Assembly (NCBI GenBank): GCA_014338405.1
Contig: JTDE01003534.1
Location: forward strand, 8,188 to 72,187
Direction: 5' to 3'
Source: Paragonimus skrjabini miyazakii
Taxonomy: Eukaryota; Platyhelminthes; Trematoda; Plagiorchiida; Troglotrematidae
DNA length: 64,000 bases
The notes beneath the pieces were generated by a model that did not search any database, had not been told where the DNA came from, and saw only the letters and a list, made by a program, of their open reading frames with translations. Of the stretch, positions 45,101 to 57,100 are shown one piece after another; position 1 is the stretch's first letter; every line of letters starts with the position of its first letter. The translations under genes and the position numbers were made by a program.

Positions 45101-48100
45101 TATCATGATTAGTGGCTGAATGAGCTTCAGTGTTCATTTAGGTAGCCGGAAGTCTGAAATATGTGCGAACGTTTATAAACCGGTAAACATTGTCATTCAT
45201 CCAATGACATCATACATGTGCAAACTCTTGTTCACTGGTGATCCTGTGATTCCCGTTCAGTACGTTCTATTCATCTTATCTGAACTACTTCTGTCTCTCA
45301 TACCAGCTGGAAATGAGCGCGCGAAACAGATATTAAACGAAGCTGTTATCTTACCCACACTACGGCCCGAATTGTTCACTGGCCTACGGTCACCTACGCG
45401 TGGAGTGCTGCTTTTTGGTCCTCCAGGCAACGGGAAGACAATGCTTGTAAGTTTTCCGATTAAACTGGTCCGTTAAACTTCAACCTTTTATGTAGCCCTT
45501 AGCTGGAAGCAGCATTCATACCAAGCACAATGCTTCCTATGCCCAGAGCGAACGACAAGATAACTTGTTGATCGTGACATCATTTCGGCTGAAACTGTTC
45601 GCAGATTGAGGTATCCCAATTTTGTTCATTACTCACAAGCGGATATAACTGAGTGTTCAGATATGATCATTCACTTGCGCCTAATATGATGCGAGTGGTT
45701 CACATGAACACCGATCGTAATTCAAATTCAGGTCATGGTACGGATATGTATTACTGGTGAGCTCTAAGCAAGAACACTTCTCCTCGAGGTCTGGCTATTA
45801 AGTGTATTTGTATGTGAAAGCTATCATCATATTCGACCAGTGTTCAATTTGCATCAAACGGCTGATAAGTCACTTTATTAAGCAAAAGCTGCTAGGCTAT
45901 TGATCGCGTTTATTATTCTTGACTCCTTGTGACACTCGGTTCTTAATATCATCGAAGGACTTGTGTTTGGCATTTTGTTTTTTTTTGTGCCATATTGGCT
46001 GCCTCCATCGAATTTACTTTAGATTAGCACAAATATGTTATGCTATTCAGCTCATTTTTATCTAAAGCGATGCCGCACTTCATATCTGGCGCTAAATTAA
46101 CACTATCGTTTCACACGGCAGAGGCATTTCGCTTTTGTCCGCAGTTTTCACATTGCAACTCGGTGCTTATAACCCTGTTTTATTTCAAATCATTGCCAGT
46201 TTACTGTTCCCGCTGTTTCGTTGTTCAGCCTGTTGGTATTGTTGCCTTTTCTTGTTATCCGTGCTCTCGCCTTGGGACTATTCTAGGCGAAGGCCATTGC
46301 TTGTGAATCCAACTGCGTATTCTTCAACATCTCTGCGGCCAGCTTGTTGTCTAAATGGGTTGGAGAATCGGAGAACTTGGTGCGCACTTTGTTCATTATT
46401 GCTCGGCACACACAACCGTCCATCATCTTTCTGGACGAAGTTGACTCTTTGCTGACAGCTCGGAGAAGCGATAATAGTCATGAAGTTTCTCGTCGAGTGC
46501 TTACTCAACTACTTTCCGAAATGGATGGCGTAAGTCAATATGCATACATCGTTACATCGATCACTCTGACTAATATTCATCTAACGCCGCAAAATTGACC
46601 CCGCCATTGATTGTCTCTTATTACCGTGACCACAAACAATGTTCGATTTGTTGATTAATGCTCCACTTGGTCAGAATCAAACGCACGGTTGTAGGCCTCC
46701 GAGTGACTGACATTTCCTTTACCACTTCCAGTGAAATATATGTCTCTGCCCCTTGGCAACAACCATGCACACACATGGCACTAATAAGTCCATACTGCAT
46801 CGGCCGTCTCCTAGTATTAACCTGGTCGTTCTATCTGCTACACACTGCGTCATGGGTAGACGAAAACATGCCAGCGCTGGCACTCGCCCCACTGTCCTGT
46901 CAAATCTAACTCTCGAACCCCTCCCGAAACCCACTTCCAGTCATTACTCTGCAGGTCCCACAACAAATATAATCAACCATAGCAACACTGTGTCGGTAAG
47001 TTCCATCTCTCATCAAACCTCAAGCCTCCCTCGTCCATTGCTCAGACCTAGAATGCGAACTAATATAAGCGCTTTCAATGTTCGCATCAAAAAACAAACG
47101 GATCAACAGGCTGCATTCGCACGAACGTTAGACTCATTAGATGTCGATGTCTGATGCATTTTCAAAGATTGCAATCCTGGACGGTAATCAACATATGGAA
47201 CTAACTGTACCCGTACTGTCTACCCGAGACTGGTTATAAAATCCGGATGACTACACGCCTGCTGCTACCGGTCAGACTGGAGTAGGTATAGTCCTCAGCA
47301 CGACGTCCACAGCCGCACTGGTAGATTGGATTCCCGTTAGTAATATACTCTGTGCCGTCCGCTTGATTCGTTCTACTATGGCTGCTCTAGATGCAAAACT
47401 TCAGAAATCTCTTCACTATGCCCGCCTGTGCTTCAAGTGACTGTATCGACGTCAGTGTTAGGGACACATTTCACTCAAATCTGATCGCCCTTGTTAGTTC
47501 AACACATGGTTCTGATATGGTCATTTTGGCCAGAGATATGAACGCCTAGATGGACCGCCTTGGTGAAAACCAATTCTCGTTTAGGTGACAAGTTTAGGAT
47601 AGCATCACATCGTTCGAATAATGATCAGGCGACTGTTCCGGCTGTGCGCTGACTATAAGCTATTTTTAGCCAACACTAGTTTTAGACTTCGTGCGCGTCA
47701 TTGTTACACTTGGCGTTCTCCTCCGAATCGGGCCTGGTCTCAGATGGGCCATATAGCTGTTAGATGACGGGACTCCACTCAGGACTGTCGTTCTTATTGG
47801 AGCACATACTCGGATTCAGATCATGCGCTGGTACGTTGTCGTTTCGTTTTTACTTTCGCTGTGCAACAATCACATTGACCGTATTGGTTGGTGGTAGAGA
47901 AACTAGCCGTATTGTCGGTAAAGCACAAGTGCCAGCCGCCTTAGAAAGCAGCCTTAGCAGTTCTCATCCCGAAGATCCTAACAGCTGTTGGTCTCAGATC
48001 TCACAGACGATTAATGAATCAGGTATAGCAGTATGCATCACGCCGGTTCTTGAGTCAAACGAATATCGGATTTCGATCAGGCTCCCGGAGATGGTGGATC

Positions 48101-51100
48101 GATCAGTACTTCTGTAGCCGCTTATGTACAATGGTGTGTCCACCAAACGTGCTTTTTTCCGTTCTCTAATTTTTACCCAGGCCTAGATGTTTAGATCATG
48201 TACTGGGAATGTGAGTTAGTGGTCTGCCTCACCGAACACTATGCCCATGTTGCTGCCGACCGACTTGCAGTCCGAGGTGGTCTGTCGGTGACTTAGCGCA
48301 TAGGAATGAAGTTGTTCGGCAAATGGTTGGCCACTGTGAGTCGGGTTCTTCTCGTGGACTTAGGCCCTCAACTCACAGGTTAGATAGCTAGAGGCGGTAT
48401 GTGGGTAATAGGGTTCAATGGTGTGAAGTCTGTCATTGTTCGGCCGAAGTGTCTACAAATTAGGTGCACTTAAGTACGTGGGGCAGTGAAAACTGTAAAC
48501 AGGCTGTCTTGTTGATGTGGCCTAACTTTCAGTTGTAGGTCGGGTACTTGCTTGCAAATGTAAACACCTTGACATTGTATGTTTGAGTACAGGCATGGTT
48601 GTTTCCAGTGTTCAAGTCCCCTACCATCATCCCTTTCTACAGTGGAAGTTACCGGACCATGAATTTGGCCACGTGTTTCGCAAAAGAACTATAAGCGCCG
48701 TAGTTGGTGAGGTCGTAACTAAATGGCGCCGTGATAAATGCGCGGGCCTATCATAATCATCACAAACAGCTTAACTGCTACACAACCATGAAAAAAAGAC
48801 GCTCGACAAGAAGAGAGGAGGAAAAACGTAGGGGTAGAGACCTAACTACTAGCATTAGCTACGTCTTTGTTCAAACATTCAACACCAAAATGTCTTTGGC
48901 CAAGAGTGCTCGGTGTGGCAGATGACTAGCTGGCATCCTTAGTACATGACCTAACCACCTAAGTATATGCAAGTGTAAGGAGTGAACGAAAGAACCCGTT
49001 TGACAATCACTTCCAAATACACACTTCTCAGTACCTTGTTTCTCACTATCATACCACTCGAATCTATCAGGCGGCCACGTTGTTCCGCTTATTTCAAGTA
49101 TGTTCGTTGCCATACATGGTTTTGCCTCATTTGGAAAACCTATTTTGTTGATGAAACATGTGACATTGCGTGTTGCTCTACCGGCGCTGAATATAGACGA
49201 TTGAATACCATTTAACCGCCAGCTATCGACAGTCATAAATTCAATTCAGTCATATGTTCCCACCAGTCATGCTGGATTGTTTGCTTTTTTCTCTGTTTCC
49301 AGTTCTGTGGAAGTAGATTCTTCAGTATGCGATTTCAAGTTACACAGTACTTTCTTATAGAGCTCAGATGGTGTTAAAGCAGCCTTCTTCGGAGAATACG
49401 AAATCATCGACATCAAGTTGTAAAGTCTGGCAATTTAACAACTGACGTCCGGAATTTCCATAAAACACGTCACAAGTATTATGATGTAGTACCTGTCACC
49501 CAGCTAAGATAAGGTCTCATCCGAAACACAGGCTTCCACTGTGGTACCTACAAGAACTGCATTGCAGCATCTTCAATCCAAAAGCGTGTTTTTCCTACTA
49601 CCTACACCTGAGTCTCTCACAACCATCACACAGCATATTTCTTCTGTCATTCGTATCCGCCCTATTTCATCCATTTTTAACCTTTCAACTTTAATCTTTC
49701 CAACTTCGGTTTCCACATTCTTTTGACCTCCAGGTTGGATCTGGCAACGAGCGGGTACTCATTTTGGCCGCTACCAACCGACCAGGTGAATTGGATGATG
49801 CTGCTTTACGTCGCTTTCCTCGGCGTATCTACATCCGTATGCCGGATACAAACGCGAGGCTAGCACTTTTGCGTGCGCTATTAGATAAGAATACTAATCA
49901 CACATTATCCGAAAACGATATGCAAAAAATAGCTTCGTGAGTTTCGTTTTGTGAATTTTCCCTTACCTATCTCTTCCATTCCCGTAGCACATCGGTTACC
50001 TCCAAACTTTTCAACTATCGCTGTCAAATGACCATGTTGTGTTTGGAGATATTTTCTTTTTTTCAGACATCTTATCTGTTCACGGAATTTTATGATTCAT
50101 TAGTTGTGAAGGATATGGTGATTTAAGTCAGTTTGCCCAATCACAGGATAGATTGTTCGATGTATTACCGAAGAAAGATGAACCAAAACGAATTTTCTGT
50201 TGGGAAAGTAGTTTCATTTTACAGTTGTGACAGACACTTATTTCTAACTGGATGTGTGTTCTGTTTTCATCCACTAGATAGTTCACGCGAATAGCTTTTA
50301 TGTTCGTCTAAATGTCACTTCTTAGGGTGAGGCTCATACAGTTTCACTGGCTCATAAACTGTCACTTATTTGATCGTGATTAGTAAATCGTATTACGTGT
50401 ACAACCTTGGTGCGTTTCACTGTTTCATGTGGTCTTTATCAATGAAAGGCATGTGAACGATATTTACAGAAATATTTATAACAACAGCAAAGTGCTTCAT
50501 TCACTCTAGGTAAGCTGTTTCACGTCTATAAGGATGCAGTGAATCTAAGCGAATACAGTACAGCATGTGTAAAGTCGGATCCGTGCGGGTTGAACACCGC
50601 AAACCACACTTTTCATTTTGTTTCCAGAGGATATTACTATTATACATACTAGACACTCATCCAGCTACATGTTCAGTGTCAACTAGAAACCATAAGTTAA
50701 CTCTAATGCCACGAAATGAGTGGATTGGAAGAGGTATATGGCGATAAAAGTGACAAGAGAACCGATTTTTATCCTTTTTGCATCACGTGTGACTTTAATA
50801 CTATCGTTGCTGCTTGTGTTAGTGTTTTGTAACGGTCTCTCGGTCATGACAGCATGCGTGACAGCATTCCCACTATCGAATCCTGTCATGCCTTTCAATG
50901 TACCTAGCCATCAATCTTTCAGAGTTCCACCGGAAAATCCGATAGAATTAGCGGAGACCGAACTTGATTTCAATTTTACCAGACCACTATGCCTAGTAGT
51001 GGGCTTCCCATCGTCCCGTTTTTCCAAGTCGCCCATAGAGAATGTAAATAAATTGCGATATGATTGGCGGGGGTTTGACATGTATAAAACGCGCTCGAGC

Positions 51101-54100
51101 CACCTTAATCGACCGAACAAAACCATTTTGCGTAAGGGAAGTCCACAATTTCTTAGCATACGCCCTCGAATCTCATCATTGTCCTTGCGACAGTATCATC
51201 ATACACGAACAATGCTGTGCCGACACCGCTTGTATGAACACGTTTCTTACAAACATCCTCAAAGCACAGATTTGTCAGTCTTAGTGGAGTATCACGTAGT
51301 CCATTGTACTTCTTGCTTCCTAACGAAAGAGGGATTCCACACGAGCGTCAGAGGTGCCTCAAGTTTACAGTTATCAATCAAGCTTAAACCGTATGTAAGG
51401 AAATGTCCTATTTAATGTCAGCACCAACTGTGTTACAGCTTTTAAGATGGACTAAATTTTCGAGTAAACCCGAACTGTCACCAACCATGTCTATCTTGGA
51501 GAGCAATTTATATTTGGACGGCACGAAACATACCATTGATACATCAATCGCCGAACTGTCTAGCGCTCCTTGAACTACCCGTGCGTTGTCATCATGCAAG
51601 ACAACCTCATGGTCATGATCTAAGGCCAAGGTTATTTTCTGGAAGGAGTTGCACCTCACTGCACGTGAACCAGTATTGTGACTGCATGTACGGACTTTGA
51701 ACACGGAAGTTGGCTAGAACAGATAATAGAACAGCGGATAACCGCAATGAGCAACTGACGACGGAGTATACGTGATTGACTCACAACTCTTCAGTCAATC
51801 CAACCGCCCAAGGGTAACATATGAAGACAGGAAGAAGACTGGCCTTCAAACCGAGCTTTATGTCGCTCAGCCTGAAGTCAACATGGTCACAAACTCGTCC
51901 GTATTTGTAGGGTTTGCGACCAATGAGAAAGCGAAGTCGGAAAGTGGACCAATGAAAAGTACAGATAATACGGCAAGACCCCAATCAAAAAGCAAGTGTG
52001 CAGATGGGATGTCAAAAATAGCAACGAAATTTCGAGAACACTTGTGAAAGACGGTGAATGAGGTATGTTTGTCAACTTTGAAAGTTACTTAAAATAGTAA
52101 TGTTTCAGGCCTATTTTCAAGGCAGTTAAATGTTTTTCGGTGGATTGGAAGCTTCTCCGACAGACATTCTGGAGCTTTTTTGCTGGGCATCGCCTGTTGC
52201 GAGGTCGAAGAAAGAGGGGTGGTCGTACGTGCTCGCCGCAAGCCACTGGTGACGGTGGAAGGTGGTGTATTGTACCCTACGGTTCAATTCTACCTGAGGT
52301 CCTTATGCCTACAAAACAGATACCTACTTTCCAGACGCCACATTCATCAACAATCAATTTCAACGGAAAACTCTGCCGATAAAATTGAAAGCTGTCCCAA
52401 TGTCCTGGGTCACAACTACCGGTGGTTGCGCATAAACATGACGGTGTTCGAGCAACTGAAGAAGGATGATAGTGTGATCAGTGCTTCCACGGCCTGTGCA
52501 AAACTTTACCTGCTTCTTGTGACACTGTCCTTTATGTTCTTCGGATGACCTACGAAACTGAACAGACATCACACTCTTAGGCACAACCGAAGTCATATTG
52601 ATTCTTCGGTAGTTGGTTAAGACGTCGCGTACGTTTTTTTAAAGAATTGAAGCAACTATTGATTCTTTCGGAACAAGGGCAGTTTTTCGGTATTCCAAAC
52701 ATTTGAGAACAGAATGAGAAGTTCTTGTACGAGTGCGCCTCCATCCTCGTTAAGGAGGATCGAAGCGAGGCAATGTGAGCTAAATGCCTTATGGAACCTA
52801 AGAATTTTTTTTCTCTCTGCTCCTTCAAGTGCCCTGTGGGTATAAACCACGGATTACAACTCGCTCCACAATTCACTGTGGTTGACACGGCAGACCAGTT
52901 GAAGTGATATCAAAAGTGAATCTGCCCAACGTCCTAGGTGCCTTTACTGGATATTTACTGTTGTCCCCTAGAGTATTTCACCAAAAACAGGCCTGTAGGG
53001 TCGGTTAGGATTCACGGCTATACGCAGTCTATCGGAGCAGGTGTAAACCTCTTGATTCGGGACAGAACAAAACAGAATATTGAAGGTTCACTCGGATAAA
53101 ACTGGTTCTGTACACAAATAAGTAATGGTTAGCAAATTGTACAACTGATAACCAAATGAACTTTAAACATGGAATTTTACCGTCAATAATTATCAGTCAA
53201 TAATGGGGTAGCATAAACAATTCAATGACTGTACAAAATAAACAAAAGGGGTGTTCAAACTAGCGTTCGTAGTACCAATTCAGAGTATGTTACATGTAAC
53301 AATGTGAGAAATGTTTGGCCAGTAGTTAACGCAATCAACAGTTGGAGATATGTATGAAGGACCTACAGTACAATAGTTCGACCAATGGGTTATAGGTCTA
53401 GGAGCAGTTTGGATTGATTTTGTGCAGACGGTTGGCCGTGATCAAGTAGTGGGGCTGTAACGCCGGGTGTGAAAGTTCGGTGGTCCGAACACCTCGATGG
53501 GTGTTTCGCTATCGCGCTCTCAACTTCACTTGTACTAATCCGAACTTATCTCACTTATTCTGGCCAGATTCAACAAGGCCATTTGGTTAACATTGCCTCG
53601 GAGAATGTAAGCAATTTCGGGTTCCGACAAGATCAAATGACTGGAAATTTCCAAATTCAGTAATTAATTCCGTGTCAGTTTCACGTTCCGAGCCCCAGGT
53701 TTCGCGATCCTCCCCTTTGGTTTTTGCCAAGTTGCGTCTCTCGGTGCCTGTCCGCTAACATTGACTGACGTGGTTCAAGGCTTTCGAAGGAATGCGCGAT
53801 AACCAGCTGGTCCACAGCACGATGTGTCAACCCCACAACACTTGCTATTGACTTAACGAAGAACTTCCCATACGCGTGCCCGACGTTGATCTCAGCTCTC
53901 TGAAAGAATGTATGTTTGCAATGCAGCAGAATTGGTTTGCCTCCAACAAACTACTCAGTTATCTGTACTCTTGGTCAAAGGCCGGACTCACTTTTTTCCG
54001 TCACCGGTTGCCTCTGTCGGTTTTTGTTTGTTGCGAATCGTCTACGTGGGTGGTAAAGAAGGGCCGCTCTTAACCATGACCAGCGGGCTTACTACGTAAT

Positions 54101-57100
54101 AATCAGTGGCAGAGTTATTGTATACATAGATGTTTACTGTTTAGTAAAGACGATGCGCCGTCTCGTCTGTCACAAGGCACTTGTCGACCACAGATCACAA
54201 TGCTCTATCGAGTCCTGGTTTACCATCCTACTGAATGCACATAAATTCTGAAACCTTATTGATCAACTGGCTTGACGAGCTCAAAACAATAGGCCGTTAA
54301 TCTTAATCTGTCGCATGGATGGGGTCATAGCTAACAATCCAAATGGATCCGCATGTTCCATTTTTTCTATAATTGTTTGTTCCGTTTATGCTAAACACAC
54401 GTTTACGGTGGATGAGATCATGTGAACTGAAACCACTTTGTGGTTTATATCTTCTGGGCATCTTTTTAATTGCCTATTAGCCTAATTTCACTTTACAAAC
54501 ATGATTGTATTGACTGGCGAAACATTTCGGTCCTTGATATACATACTCAATCACTTGTTCTGATTATTGGCACTTCTGTGTTTCGTGTGTAGTGCGAGTT
54601 CATCATGGTACATTTCCTTTCACTTAAATCTTTCATGTAGCAAAACGAAATCTCATTCACTGGTTTGTACTTTTCTATGTGGTTAAAACTAGAACAACCA
54701 AGTCTTCATTTTGACGGCTATCTATTTAGGATGCTCCTGAAGTTATTCGTGTTGGTCCCATCGTTTCTATTCTTGTTGGTTTTTACGTACAATAGGCGTT
54801 CTAACCACTTATTTTTTAATTTCCGATACACATTTTAAGTGAATATGTTCCTCCTGGTTTTCCCCCCACCCGATGTGACGCAGCCGTACTGAAGGGTACT
54901 CAGCGAGTGACTTGAAAGAACTAGCCAAAGAAGCTGCTTTGCAACCGATTCGCGGTAAGCTCTCTCCTTTGATCATTTTGGCCAGTTTCATGCAAAAATG
55001 TTTAGCCCTCCATCTCTATTGAATAGGTTTTACTTAACGGTTTTGATGTAGATCTCGGTGTTCTCACATTTTCGTACGAACTCCTAAGCCTACTTCTCCT
55101 GAGCGCCGTTGTTCTTTTTTGCACCTTTCCAGTGTACATAAACATTAGGTCACTCTACTGGATGTCGGTATTCAAAGTTGTACCTAAAATTACATTTTTT
55201 TATGCACAAGGGATCTATTCACTGTTTGATTAGTTAAATTATGCCTGAGACCGATTGCGCTCTCATTCCAGAACAGAATTGCAAACAGTCTGTAAACACG
55301 CTCATCAGTTATGTTTAACTTCTGTCACAATTGCTTCTTTGAATGATAAGAGCAAGTTACCACTTCGTAATGTGTAAGATTAAAACTTAATAGCTCCATT
55401 GTATGACAACAGCAGTGTTTTCGAGTCACATCATCAACACATGTTTTTTTGATAGCTTACGTTTTTTTTTCTCGGAACGTATTATTGCTTTGTCTTCAGC
55501 AGTTCGTGTAACATATTATCTGTCTCACTAATACTAACCAAGTACTTACCACATCCATCCTAAGCATTTGTGAGTAGACGGGCAGTAGTGATATTTTCAC
55601 TCTCCGTTTCTTCTAGAATCTGAACCAGAAAACGAGAAATTTCTTTTTAACATAGTCGACTACTTCAACGTTTTCTTTCGATCAATGACATAATTCCTAC
55701 TTAGCTGCGTTTATTGATGTCGGCTGTAATTGTCATGTGATTACCCCTGGTTAAGTAGTCATCCCGTGTGTGATTACCAACTTCATGGATTGCAGTAGTG
55801 TTTTTTTTCTATCGATCTTCCAGAGTTGAGTATAAGAACGTGTGGGCATTGCAAGTGATTACTGTTTATATCTCTAACTGATATATTCTGTTTTTATCAA
55901 CAGAAATGCATGGTTGACTGTCATCAAGTGATCACTTTTTGGTTTCACATTCTTCTTCTTCTTCCTCGTATTTTATTATATACATTGCAATGAAATCAAA
56001 AGCCAAAACGCTGCATTCGGCAGGTTTAGCACCAATAACTTAGGACATTGGCATTATATTTCAAACATATTATTCCCCGAGATTGTCATCAGCATGATTT
56101 TGGTTGCAACGTCTCTAACTGCCGTTTTTGGCTGAAATATGAATTCCTCGGATTTTGACCATAACCACACTTACCTACACCTTCATTGGTTTATGGTATG
56201 TGTATCTGGATTTGCCATTTGCGGTTACTTAAGTCAAAGGATACCAGCACACACGCTTGTGTGTGGTCTCTGGTGCACCATTTTTAGCTCCATTAGGCAT
56301 ATTCAGTATCCGATAAAAACTCTGAAGAAAGGAAACCAGTATACGGAGCGTTTCGTATCCCAACCGACACAATGTGGCTATCATAATAGCACGTTCCCTA
56401 TCACATGATTGATTGGTTTCTTTTAAAATCCAATCTACAGAACCAGGTTAATGTTAATTTTGTTACCTAACAGAATACTAGGTACAACACGTTAACGGAG
56501 TCCGAAATTCAACTTTAGCTATAAATGATAATGCAGTTTGTATGGGAGAAGGAGGATGAATGAACAATAATTTTGGCAGGCCAATCAAAAGTAACCCTGC
56601 GATTGATTCAGTTCTAACCAAATCGAAAACTAGGGAACACAGAATGTAGGCCATATCCGGATTACCTAAACTAAAGGGGAGGCCGAAGATCGTTGATTTG
56701 CGCTTATGTGAAAACTAGAACCGAATTGACTTTCCCGTACCCAATGCACTCCCCGTCTCTTTATTGACGGTTCTCTGAAGATACTTTCTTGATGTGTTAG
56801 TCTCTGACGTACAGTTCGCTTATCGCTCCGTCACACGGGCATGCCACCGCGACGTAATTGATCGATGACATACTAAAGGTTTGTCATTATTCGTTCTCAA
56901 AGACTTTTGTTAGCCACTAGCTGAGGTATCCCCCACTTTGAAAAACTATGCTTCGCTCAGAGCAGGGCGCATGACATCGTTCGTTATAAAAGGACAGACA
57001 CTTTTGGTCAGATTACTTACACGTCTGTAGCTTTGAAGGTTTTCAGAGAACTCACATGAACATCGAATATATTTGCCTATCTTTACTAACGTTCTTTTTT

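Larger units (their letters stand above)
46530..49733 (+). other. Spastin-like intron 6 (3.2 kb)
   Basis: Mostly LINE: a + strand copy (about 46700-48620) followed by a minus-strand piece (48750-49010). 49015-49733 has no recognised content. Confidence 0.75.

Noticed and set aside
50720..51415. 231-codon + strand open frame with a hydrophobic segment
   Set aside because: The opposite strand carries LINE C-terminal motifs (FGRLRWLERVLYMSNPRQ) across the same bases, the + frame has no family motif, and it lies in a spastin-like intron. It is most likely a shadow frame.
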